From the NCBI RefSeq assembly GCF_947623445.1, contig NC_135245.1, positions 2,115,501 through 2,179,500 on the forward strand: 64,000 nucleotides of DNA, written 5' to 3'. The notes under the pieces were generated by a model. The model was given only the letters and a program-made list of their open reading frames with translations, did no database searches and had not been told where the DNA came from. The position numbers and the translations under genes are program-made. The DNA comes from Clavelina lepadiformis (lineage: Eukaryota; Chordata; Ascidiacea; Aplousobranchia; Clavelinidae). Position 1 is the first letter of the stretch. The number at the start of each line of letters is the position of its first letter. Below, in pieces: positions 24,656 through 35,900 of the stretch.

Positions 24656-26538
24656 GCTATGCAGTACTATGGCGGTTGTAGCGCCACCGCACGGTGACTT
24701 TGTCCAACCTTTGGGCTAACCGCGTGAAATATTTCGTAATTAGACATTGTGTTATTTACTGTGTGCTTGGTATGGGCTATTTGCTTATTTATGTCTATTT
24801 GGAAAGCAATCTTGTCATTTGTTCGGAGTTGGGACCCTCAAGCGCCACAGCACTTCATCTCATTTTCACTTAACTAACACTGCGTGCCAGATGTAGGCCT
24901 TTTGTGGTTGGAGCCTGAGTCATGTTTTTTATTTTCAACTGCAACAAAGCAGAGGAAAACTTATCAAAAATTAAACCCAAAACTGGATGCTTGTTCGTAA
25001 ACTTTTCAGCTAACTTTACAGACAATTAAGCAGCTTACCGACTCCTGTTTTTCATAACGTCACGCCAAATTCTTCTGTATCGAGTTTCCCCGCTTTAAAC
25101 GGACAATCATAAATTTTTCAACTGCCTCCTCGACATTAGCTCACCTTAAAAGTCAAGTTATAAATGAAATCAATTTAACCGGACATCTTAACCGGACACA
25201 ACAGCGTATACAGCATGGGATGGTGCTAGTCACAATCTTAAAAATAACCAACGGTTAGTTCTAGCGCGCATTGTGAAATGGCTCGCTTGATTAAACTTCA
25301 ACAAACGAGAAATGATTCTTGCTTTGGGTATAGCGATGGCTCGAATTAAATAAAAACAACAGCCATTTTATGACACGCAAGCAACGCCAAACAACGGATG
25401 AAACCACACTAAAGTACGCGACTAAAATACAAACAACATAAACGCAATAGATTACACACAACTCGGTTCATAATAGCAATTCAGGAATGCAGCTGACTTC
25501 TTAAATGAACGTGTTTAAAAAGTGCAAAACTAACAGTTCATATCATGCATTAAATGTCTAAATGGTGAATGTACCAATTAATAAAATATATACATAAAAG
25601 TATTAAAATCAGACACTTTGTCACATATTTAGTTGACAAAGTCATTTAGCGAGGCAAACCTGGTGATCAAATTTCGGTATGACTGTAACCTGCCATGCCG
25701 AAGTCGAGAGAGGATTTGGTCAACTTTGATTAACTTAATTCTTTCAAATAAATTATAGCACACACAACGCAAGTGTAACTGTGTATATTAGCCGGTCTTA
25801 AACCACTAGTTTTCAAAATCATGGAGGTATAATTTCACGGCGGGCATTTCTTTTCTATAGTTCTGACTAAAGGTGTTTATTTTTACATATTTCAATAAAC
25901 TCGAAATAAATCTTAACGATAATGTTTGCGATCCCTTATTGTACTAAAGAAATTGATTACCATTTCATTCCACATTGTTTAAAATCTCAGGTATTGGTCT
26001 GTATAGAAATGTTGAGCTAAGTCGTACAAAGAACTTACATAGGCCTCCACCGTATGTGTCACGTTCGCTGACAATGACAAAGCGTCAAACACTTGGTCAA
26101 CAGAAAATTTCCAGAACGCCCCGTGGGCTAAATCGCCTATTCAGTGTGTATGCACCAGCCTACAATTTCCAGAACGCCCCGTGGGCTAAGCGATATCGCA
26201 ACATGAAAAGTTCCTAAAACACTTTTACATTTTTTCAACTTTATTATTCAGATATTTATAGAATATTTTTGACTTGAAATAGGCTTCTCTGATGACGGAA
26301 GCTCGAAACATTTTAGTTTTGTAAAAGCACTACAAAAAATTCTTGCACTGCTGCAATTGCAATAACAGTTTCGTTTATTTTCGGCAAACACAGTAACGAT
26401 AAGGGTGAACATTACGAGGGAGCATGCGTGGTAAGGTTGAACAGTTTTCTAACTTCCACTCACGCTGTATTCCATGAAATATTTCGAAAGCATGTGTGGG
26501 GCTTTCACTTTGTGATGAAACGGAAAACACACACACGT
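24656..26538. other. Intergenic: end of the GT31 unit homology, then unique sequence
   Basis: 24656-25790 is a diverged homologue of the unit flank (compare 2640-3800). Beyond that I see no gene. A perfect 26-bp direct repeat, core ccagaacgccccgtgggcta, occurs at 26106-26131 and 26164-26189. Confidence 0.5.
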
Positions 26539-26544
26539 TTTATT
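26539..26544 (-). terminator. Candidate poly(A) signal of the Kv1 gene
   Basis: AATAAA on the minus strand, about 180 bases after the channel stop codon. Inferred from position only. Confidence 0.45.
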
Positions 26545-26721
26545 ATTTTTATGTATCCTGTGCCTCGCTGCAAACATTACCGTGACGAACCATGTTCCTG
26601 TATTGATATCTGAGGTTTAGAAAATACCGGGAAAACATTGAATTTAACAAACATTAGATAAGTCACGTGTGATTAGCCACAGAACAACTTCCCAAGTTAA
26701 AAAAAGTCAACAACGAGTCAA

Positions 26722-29298
26722 CTATACGTTAGTTTCAATTTTACGTGAAAGAATGCAATTGCTACAGACGGGGTTTAGTTGTTTTCCATTCCGTCCATTT
26801 CCGTCTTGTTCCTGGTTGTTGTCGATTCCCTGCGGTAGACATTCATTGATGTTGTGTATAGTGGTCGGAGACGGGGTTGGATCAAGGCTTTCGCTTGCAT
26901 CCCGGACATCGAAAGAGTTTTTGCGTTGACGCGGGCTTGAGTGAATGGAACTCCCTGCAGACCGCTTCCATCTTACCAATGAAGATATCTTAGGACACGT
27001 GCTTACGTGCTCGTATTGCTCGCCGTCGTCATGGACGACTTCGCGGCGATAGAAATAGTTAAAGTTGGACACGATAACAGGTACAGGCAGGGCGATAAAT
27101 AATACCCCGACAATGGCACACAGTGACCCAACCACTTTTCCCGCCAGTGTTGTTGGCTTCATGTCACCGTAGCCAACCTGCAATCGCGGCAAACATGTCA
27201 ACTCAACTTCATAACAATTTTCAAGGGTAGGCCCTAAATGACGGGGTACCCATTCAAGATAATATATCTTTAGGTCTATAATTGCCAACAAGCTTATGAC
27301 TGATTATTACAATTAATATAATCGCTGAGCAACATTTTGTTCAGATGAAACCTTACCGTTGTCATGGTAACGACAGCCCACCAAAATGCCTCCGGGATCG
27401 ACGGGAACTCGTCGCTTTGCCCATCCTCCGCGAAGTAGACGGCGGAGGAAAAGAGCACGACTCCGATAAAGAGGAAAAATATCAGAAGACCGAGTTCGCG
27501 CATCGAGGCCTTGAGCGTTTGGCCGAGAATTTGCAAACCTTTCGAGTGACGGGATAGTTTGAAAATCCGAAAGACTCGCACCAAACGTATGACCCGCAGG
27601 ATGGCGAGTGACGTCCCTGTTCCCTCCTTCTCTCTTGATGGTGGCTCTTTTTGTCCGAGGCTTATAAAGTAAGGTAGGATAGCGATAATGTCTATGATGT
27701 TCATGATATTTTTCCAGAATTTGAACTTGTTCGGGCTGCAAAGGAAACGCAACGTCACCTCAAAACTGAACCAGCAGATACAAGCCGTTTCAATGAACCA
27801 GAACGGGTCGGTTGGTCTGCCTTGTGTGACATCAGTGGCGTTAGCCGATGCGTTGGACGATGTAGGAGGTTTAGGATTTTTAATCGAATCGACTGTTTCG
27901 AGGCAGAAACATATGATTGAAAGAAGAATTACAGACACAGAAACAATGGCCATGACACGAGCAGCGGGAGAGCTCTCTGGATATCTGCATTTGTAAAGTT
28001 AAATTGAAAACCAGTAGAAACAAATTTCTACTCTATGCAAATGTTATTTTAAAACGTTGTTTAAAGCTAATCCAAAAATTTTAACGGTTGATAATTTCTC
28101 ATGAGCAAACGTTAAACGTTGTTCCAAACGTTAAATAAGAAACTGTTTCATTTAGATTTTACCAAGCAAAATTTTAAAACTTTCGTCTCCAACTCAACTC
28201 ACTCAAAAAGTAGCCAGATACTTCGCTGCGGCTCCGACGTAGGAAGCGGTTTTTGTTTCACCTTGATAAATCCCTCCTCGTTTTTGAATTTCTCTATGGC
28301 TTCGTCTCCCAATTGATAAAATTTAATCTCTTGCAAAAAAACATCAACTGGAATATCGGCAGGACGTCGAAGGTCTCCACCGCTCTAAGGTAAACCAGAA
28401 AAAAAGAAGGTTAATTGCACGGGGAGGTCTCAAATTTTATGCTTCTGCAAGAACAGCAGCTAAGGTTTAAAATTTTTGTTCTCTTAAAATATTTAGCAAA
28501 AAATCCTGGTCACTGAAGTACCATGTAGTATGACAAGCACTTATGTAGGCTTAAGTTGACTTTGGTACTGAAATTATATGTTACTGCAACTACATTTCTG
28601 GCAACCGCTTAATAGAATACAGTTATTAACTCGCTACCAACCACAGTTGCTTCATTTCTTACAAACCATTACATTAAGTATAAGTTATGACAATTTTAAA
28701 AGAAGCACTTTATACATAGGAACACCGAAGAAGAGTAAATATGAATAGCGACGTACTTGATAATAACCAAGAATAGCGCCAAAGGCAAGTCGATGTCTAT
28801 TGAAAAAGTATTCATTTCTTCTAACGTTGTAATGGCGAGTGCGCAGGGTCTTGTTTCCAAGCAGGGTTTCAGGAAATGATTGCAAAGTCTCTTCCTCTGT
28901 TTCGAAGATCAATCCTGCCACGTTGATGGTGACTCGATCGTCGAAATCTATGAGAAAAAAATCTCTACTTGGACTAAATCAATCTGGCTCGCAAGTGTAT
29001 GGATGCCTTTATTTTTTACTTGAATATACATTTTCTTATATTGTGAAAACAAGCACAGATATTGGCAGAAATCGCTACGAAATTCTGGGCGGGTATAGAG
29101 TTGTTGGATACGGTTAAAATTAAGATATCAATAAAGTCGTTGTCATAATTATTACTTGCTGCAGCCACGCTACTTCTTATTCCAGTCAAGGAGTTCCTGT
29201 TGTTTGAATAGAAGACGTTCTCGCTCCCCAACCTCGGAATAAGATTAATATCATCTTCATCTTCGAGAGGCAGGCGAGTCTCTCCTGCATAAGTCGTT
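26722..29298 (-). CDS. Shaker-type (Kv1) voltage-gated potassium channel alpha subunit, 5' exon missing
   Basis: Forms tetrameric voltage-gated K+ channels in the plasma membrane. Coding exons: 29298-29156, 28947-28757, 28384-28203, 27984-27357 and 27177-26722; the phases join exactly to give 532 residues plus an unlocated N-terminal start. In order: T1 tetramerisation domain ([18 protein letters not shown] ... LGYYQ, then [16 protein letters not shown]), [15 protein letters not shown] into S1, an S1-S2 loop with Asn-X-Ser/Thr sites, S2, S3, S4 ([17 protein letters not shown]), S5, pore ([17 protein letters not shown]), S6 with the Kv PVP hinge ([11 protein letters not shown]). The tail ends ETNV, a class I PDZ ligand. 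The residues match Kv1 rather than Kv2-4 families. The 29156-29298 exon has no in-frame Met, so translation starts in an exon further upstream. An intron splits the selectivity-filter codons between TMTT and VGYGD. Confidence 0.92.
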
Positions 29299-32200
29299 CT
29301 GTAATGACATTAACTCACTTTAGCGAGAAAGGGAAAGCAAAGAAAAGGTTTCTCTCTTTTCGAAAAAGCCGCTCTCAGATCGGGTTGCGAGCCCCTTTGC
29401 ATTATTTACAACTCCAGGGGAAATTAATTAAGCTTGCCAAAGAAAGTAAGAGCAACTTTAGCACTTTATAACTTGCGATGCTGTGTGCAAACCTAACACG
29501 TTTTGAATTATTCATGCAGATGCAATAACGTAGCCCACTAAAACATCTCTTCTATGGCCCTACCCAAGCTCGATTGACTATACATGAGCTTCGTCAATGC
29601 GAGCTGGAAGTTGTGACAAGTTTTAGCAGAACTTTACGCTCCTTTTTACAACCTTTCCTTTCATCCTTTCATCTTTTCGTTTTTGTCTCTAGGAAACTTG
29701 TGATTGTTCGCAGTATGTTATTTTTAAGCGTTAGTTATATATTAGTCAAAGACGTTCAAAACCCACATCATTTGCTCCCTTACAAAGGCTGGTAATATTT
29801 CTTATGGCGATGGCTTCCGGTTTTCTAGTATTTTGCAGACGAAGACCTACTGCACGTTTAAGACCGTCGCCCCACTTGTAACGTGCAAAATATCTACGTG
29901 TGCTGATGATGATCTCTTTGTATGAGCGCATGATTGCTCACCTTCTTTCTTTGTCATTCACGTCTCCTTCCATACTTTTTGATGACGATCTTTATCCTTT
30001 TTGCTGTCAACTTCTAAGCTCATTCTCCGTCGAAGCTGCAATTTGCGGGCATTTCTTTTATACCCAGCTGGTGAAGTTAGAACAACTTGAAAATTTGAAT
30101 CTAAAGCCGATGCCGACTTCTTTTTTAAAACAAACTCACTTTCAATAATAAATAAGTTTTCTACGGTCTTTGCTCTACAGTATTCTTCCTGCGTATAAAC
30201 CGCAGTTATAACTTAGCCGCACTGTAGTGCTCATAGCTTTCACGGTTAATTGAAATTATTCCTCCCACGTTTGGATAATTTCTGTGCAGAAATGTAAGAA
30301 TCGAGTTTTATTTATCTACGTTGGCTACCGGCAACTTTTGCCAATAGTCCAAATTTTGGTTGATAAGCGAAAGCCTACCTACTACTTCCACCAGGTCATC
30401 TAGAGTTTAAAACAAAGCTGACAACTGGAAAGTTAAAATTTTTAGGGCTCGTCTAACGCAAAGGATAGTTGTGAACACATTTAAAAGTTTTTTTGTTAAT
30501 AGCGGATAACGTCGTTTTTCGCTGACTGCATATAGCAGTTAATTTTGCGTCTTCCAATACCCTCTAACTTTGCTAACGAATGCTTCCCCCTCTAAGCTCC
30601 ATCTACTACACGCGATCGATTTACTGAGTTTTTTTGGGCCATCGAGCGTCGTCTTTTTACCTGGCGTGCGTCATCCCAAAGATGCCGTGGACGTCACCTT
30701 GGCGTTACGAGGTTGTATATGTTTAGCTACGGCGACGCAAAACATTACGCACTGGCGTTTCTTTGCCTGTTTTAAGATTCTTAAATTTCACTTAAACTGA
30801 AGTGAGTGAAAAATATTAGTATTTGGAACATGGAATGAGTAGAATTTAGACGAACTTTTGTTCCAAACTGAAATGCTAATTAATCTTCTATTTGTGAACT
30901 CAATACGTAACCTTCTTTAGAACGTTTGAAATTTTTTTTGTGTAAAAAGTTGTAAACAAATGATGTCCTTTGTTGCTCTATGCCTGACGATTACAATCTC
31001 ATTAAGTCGAGCATAACTAATAAAAACAAGGTCGCATTGATTTTGGATTAAACACGGCCAACACAAACTGCATTTGTTTGTCTTGGACTTGGTTCAAGCG
31101 CAGGTTCGTCAGATAATCGTAAGACCGCAGTGACGCACTGATTTTCAAATTATCATTTAATTGTTGTCAAAATTCGGCCTAATGTTTTGCCACCAAGTCA
31201 ATTCAAACAGTTTAATCTGGCCTTTGGAAGACCGAGGTAATCCCCTTGTCTATGGTTGATATAAACTTCGCTACGTAGTAAATTTAAAACACCTCACGCG
31301 GCAAAGGACTCCACGTAAGTAATAAAGGCGGCCAGGAGTTTTAGTAACGCTAGAGTGACCTCATTGATATTCAAGTTCGGTATTTTGTCAAGAGTCAATT
31401 CGCTACACGCGTGCCACTTGCAAATGCAGACAGTTCGACACTTTACTTAGCTTCTTTCTATTATTCATGAGTTAAAATAGCAAAAACATTTTAATCTTTA
31501 ACTATGACGCAGCGCGCTGTGGATCAATAGGCGCGTACGTTTTGTATCTTCAACAAGAGTTTCGCACAACTCTGATACCAGTGATGTATAACACCACTAA
31601 AACTTTCTCTAAGTCACAACTGACAATATCTTTTCCAAATGACTTTTGCATCTTTTTTTTATTGTAACTTTTATCAGTTGTGGTGGCCAACATGTCTTCG
31701 TTAAACATACGAGTCCGCTCGGCAAGTTAGATCTACACTAAATACGGTGTAAGCATGTCGGCTGCATTATTTATAAGCCATACTTGCCGAACTTTAGCGA
31801 TTATCGAGAAAGAAATAACTCTTTATTTTTATGCGCGACCCTTTAAACTTTAGACGTACTTTTCGCTGCAAAGCGCAAGTTTAATAACATATTTTTTTCA
31901 AAGAATAAACATCAGTTTTCATTGCGTGCATGCTACCTTATAATCTGCGCTTATACCATGACAAACAAGACAATTTCAAAAGACGCACCTTTGCTTGAAT
32001 GTCAATGAAAGTGTTGTCAGCTTTTAGTTTAGGGCAAAAGCAAATTAAAATTGTATCCAATTTAACACCGTATAAAAATAATTAAGTTTCCCCAAAAGCC
32101 GAATGTACAGAGATCACGATCTTGATGCGAAAGTTTATGCATGAGGCGAACGGCAAGAAAATCCCAATTACCAGCACAGAATCTATTTTTATCCACATTA

Positions 32201-32990
32201 CTGTTTAAGACCATATAGAAAATGAATTTATACTTGGTTAATAAGCGATAGATTCTCCGTATAAATTTCCAAACTAAATATTTTCATAGATTTTGTAAGT
32301 TTCGTTCTAAAGAAAGAGTTTAAAGTTTTTAAAGAATGAAAGAGAAATTAGTTCCTTTTCGCTATGGTTAGTTTGCCGAAAAGTTGCATTTTAAAAATCC
32401 CAAAAAATTACATTATCATGCAGCTTGGCAAATATAGGAATAAAAGTTTCTATAAAATATTGATGAAAAATTTCTTTTATAGTTTGTCGCATGACAAATT
32501 CTCTACCTTAAAATAAAATTGTCGATTCTAATTTAGTTAATGTGTGGCTATTTCTGGTGATCTTTTTATAACTTTCAATGACCGAGGTTATTAATCTAAT
32601 TTATATAACTTAAAGTTATTCCTTCGGAAAATAGCTTCCACATCTAATTCCAATTACTTTACGCTCAAGACAACTTCAACATATGCAAGTTGTGGATCTT
32701 TAAGCTTTGCGCTTTAAACCACTTCTGATTATTACGCTGTCAGAAAATGAAACGAAATATATATGAGACAGACTTGAGTTACACTCCAGGGTTTTGCGAC
32801 GCAAATAAAGCAATTAATTCTGCTTTGGGTTGTATTGATGCTTCGAGATAACAGAGAAATAAAAAGCATAAACAAATTTAGATAATTTGACCCTTGAGGC
32901 TTGCGGAAAGGCAATTGAACATTTGTTACGATTCCTTCAGCATAATAAGATGCGCATGCAATAAAACACACAAGCACAAAAAATCAATCA
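29299..32990. other. Intergenic or 5' intron of the Kv1 gene; no confident gene
   Basis: This 3.7 kb should contain the first exon and promoter of the channel gene, which I could not fix. A minus-strand open frame at 29931-29746 (SYKEIIISTRRYFARYKWG) ends in a gtaagg donor, but its phase would create a stop when joined to the 29298 exon. The 3' untranslated region of the kinase-like gene lies at the right end. No RNA gene or transposon end recognised. Confidence 0.4.
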
Positions 32991-35900
32991 CTATCGTATT
33001 CCGATATGCGTCTTTTCATTAATGTACTCTTCCAATAACGCGTGGAGAATTCCAGTGGCCGTCTCAAATGTGCATCTGAATTGCGGAAACGGCTGGCGGA
33101 GACACTTGCACATTGATTCGTACTTGTCTTTTATATGCGGAGAAGTGTTTTCGAAGAACCTGTAAATCAAATGTTTCAAAACCTGGCCGCCACAAACAAA
33201 TGATAATCTGAATACCATGCTTGCATGTTCCGTTTCAGATGTTACCTTCATACAACGGCAACATCATTTTACCGAGTTTAATTGATGTTAGTTTGAACAG
33301 ACCCGCGGTTAACTTTAATGGGTTGTATTTAAAGACAATGAAACGGTGACACTCCAGCAGTACTGCGATAGAATGAGTGAATGACGCTAATCACAATGAC
33401 AGAGCAAGACATAAGAAAGCAATAAGTTTTTATTGCCCGGATGGAGGATTTAGCAGCACAATCACTCAGGCATAACAAAGAAAAAAAACTTATAACAACA
33501 GTGATACCTGAATATTATGTAGGGATGTTGTTGGCGTAAAACCTAATTATAATAACGTTAAATCTACAAAATATAAAAATGCCCAAACTCTTACTCACTT
33601 GCCCAAGTGGCACAAATACCATTCTGACATCCCACAGGCGTGCAAGGACACATCAAAACCCCTACATCGACCGTACTCGCAAATTCCATAGAAATCTTTG
33701 CACGTTTTATAGATCCTAGCATTAAGGGATTCGGCAACCCAAAGGTTTCCACTGGGTCCGGGACAGTGTTCATGCGACGTGCAAAGAAGTTTTGAGAACA
33801 ACCTGGCAAGAGAAAGTAGAAATCAATTTATGGCATCTATAACTTCTTCACCCCAAATCGAGGACAAACTAATATATGTCTGAAAACACCAAGGTACAAA
33901 CCAAGCACATACGAAGCCATTTTAGATTTAAGTTGATAAAGTTATCGCAATATTTATATGTCAATGTAGACATTGCTATACTTATTTCGGTATAGGCTAT
34001 AGCTAAGAGCCTAAAAGCGATTGCAATATGGTTGTAATTTGAACTCGTGTTCCAAACGCTTAGAATGTTTAAAACCGAATCCATATGTATTTTATCCACA
34101 TCATTAACATAGATTAACACTGTATAAAATGAGTCATGTATATTTTGTATAATCATTGTATATTGTTCATGTACTGTACATTTGTATATTATTAACAGTT
34201 AACACTGTGAACCGGGGTGAAATGATACAGGGGCGGGTTGTTACAACCCTTATAAAAACAAAAATAAATTGATCTAAACCGCTTGATTTCAATTAAAATA
34301 TTCATTACGTAACTATCTTTCACTTCTGGAAAGTTTGGACTTGTTGTTTTTTTTAAAGGTTGTGAAGTTAGAAAAGGTTAGGAGGGTTAGTTTGATAATT
34401 TTGAGCTTGTTTTAAAAATTGACTGCTCGGGTTAAGTGCGAGCTGTTTTTAACAGCGTGGGATTTTTCAGTATGCTGAATTATGCTAGTTTATGTGTCAA
34501 ATAGCCTTTCAAATGTATCCAGTTGTGGTAAACCTTCAGCAGGGAATTACCAGTCAAGACCGGTACGGGGTAAAAAGATACAGCGCGTAACAACTCACCC
34601 CGCTCACAAACTACTGGACCAGATTGGTTCAGTGGATTTATAAGAAGAAATAAAAACCTATCAATCCGCAAACCAGAAGCATACAGTCTTTCGAGGGCTA
34701 CAAGTTTTAATCGCACCAATATTGGCTTGTTTTTTGATAACCTGGGTGAAGTTCTGGAAACAAACCACTTTCGTCCTTATGAAATGTATAATGTCGACGA
34801 ACCTGGCATCACAACAGTGCAGCGACCTGATCGTATTGTTGCAGAAAAAGGTTTGAAACAAGTGGGAGCCATCACATCTGGAGAAAGGGGGAAGCTTGTA
34901 ACTGTCACATATTGTTGTCAGTGCAAGTGGCAACATGATTCTGTCACGGGATTATTTTATGCACCCGTTTTATAGCCACCGTATCGTTTGTTCGCACTAC
35001 TCCTATATTTTAATCTAGTTAAATGTGTGAGTCAGCTCTTATTTTTATTCGCGTTGTGTCATTTGTATGCATGCTTGTCAGGTTTTAGGTTTGCTCACGT
35101 GATGCTGTATTTTACTTATTTATTTGTACACGTGTTTTTAGTCGATCTTTTGTGACGTCTCGCATCGCGACCCCTAGGGCCTAATTGGTGTATAGCGGCC
35201 CACGTTGATTCTATGATTGCGTGGAATTTGTTTTGGTGTGGTGTTGCGCTCGGGTATAGAGTCTTGGGTTTAGTTATGTTTGGGTTTGATAGCAAGAGGA
35301 TGATTGTTTTTACTTAAGAAAATGCTATTACAAGTTATTAAAGCAAACAGAGCTAATTGACTAGCTGTAAAGCGGGAAGGTTCCTGGCTGAGAAAAAGTT
35401 TGGTTACAATTCCACCATTTTTTGTTTTTCCTAGGGCCCGATTTCATGACCATTTTCTGGCTAATGCTCCTGCAGGCGCGGTAGGTTCCGCCAATCCAAG
35501 TGGCTGGATGCAGTCTGACGACTTTTTGTTGTTCATGCTGCATTTTGTGGCTGTTACAAAGTTTTCGAAATCTTCGCCAGTTTTGTTAATTTTGGACAAT
35601 CATCCGTTATACCTTTCTATTGATTTGATTAATTATATGTCGAGAAAATGGTGTGGTGTTCTTGACTCTGCCCTCACATTGTTCTCACAAAATGCAACCT
35701 CTTAACAGAACCGTTTTTGTACCTTTCAAAAAATACGTAAATTCATCTTGTGATAACTGGATGAAGAGCCACCCAGGAAAATCAATGTCTATCAATGATA
35801 TTCCACATGTTGTAAAACTGGCTCTACCTTCCGCAGCAACACCAGTCAACATCCAGAATGGTTTTAGAGTTTGTGGCATTTCGCCATTTTAACAGTAACA

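Noticed and set aside
26669-26929. 86-codon plus-strand frame
   Set aside because: Antisense to the Kv1 C-terminal exon, with no independent support.
27313-27741. 142-codon minus-strand frame overlapping the Kv1 core exon
   Set aside because: An alternative frame of the S2-S5 coding exon. The other frame matches Kv channels throughout.
29746-29931. Minus-strand frame SYKEIIISTRRYFARYKWG as the Kv1 first exon
   Set aside because: Its gtaagg donor leaves phase 1, which would create a stop on joining the 29298 exon.
35653-35892. Separate small genes at 35400, 35653 and 35858
   Set aside because: They are consecutive blocks of one pogo/Tigger-type transposase in changed frames, not independent genes.
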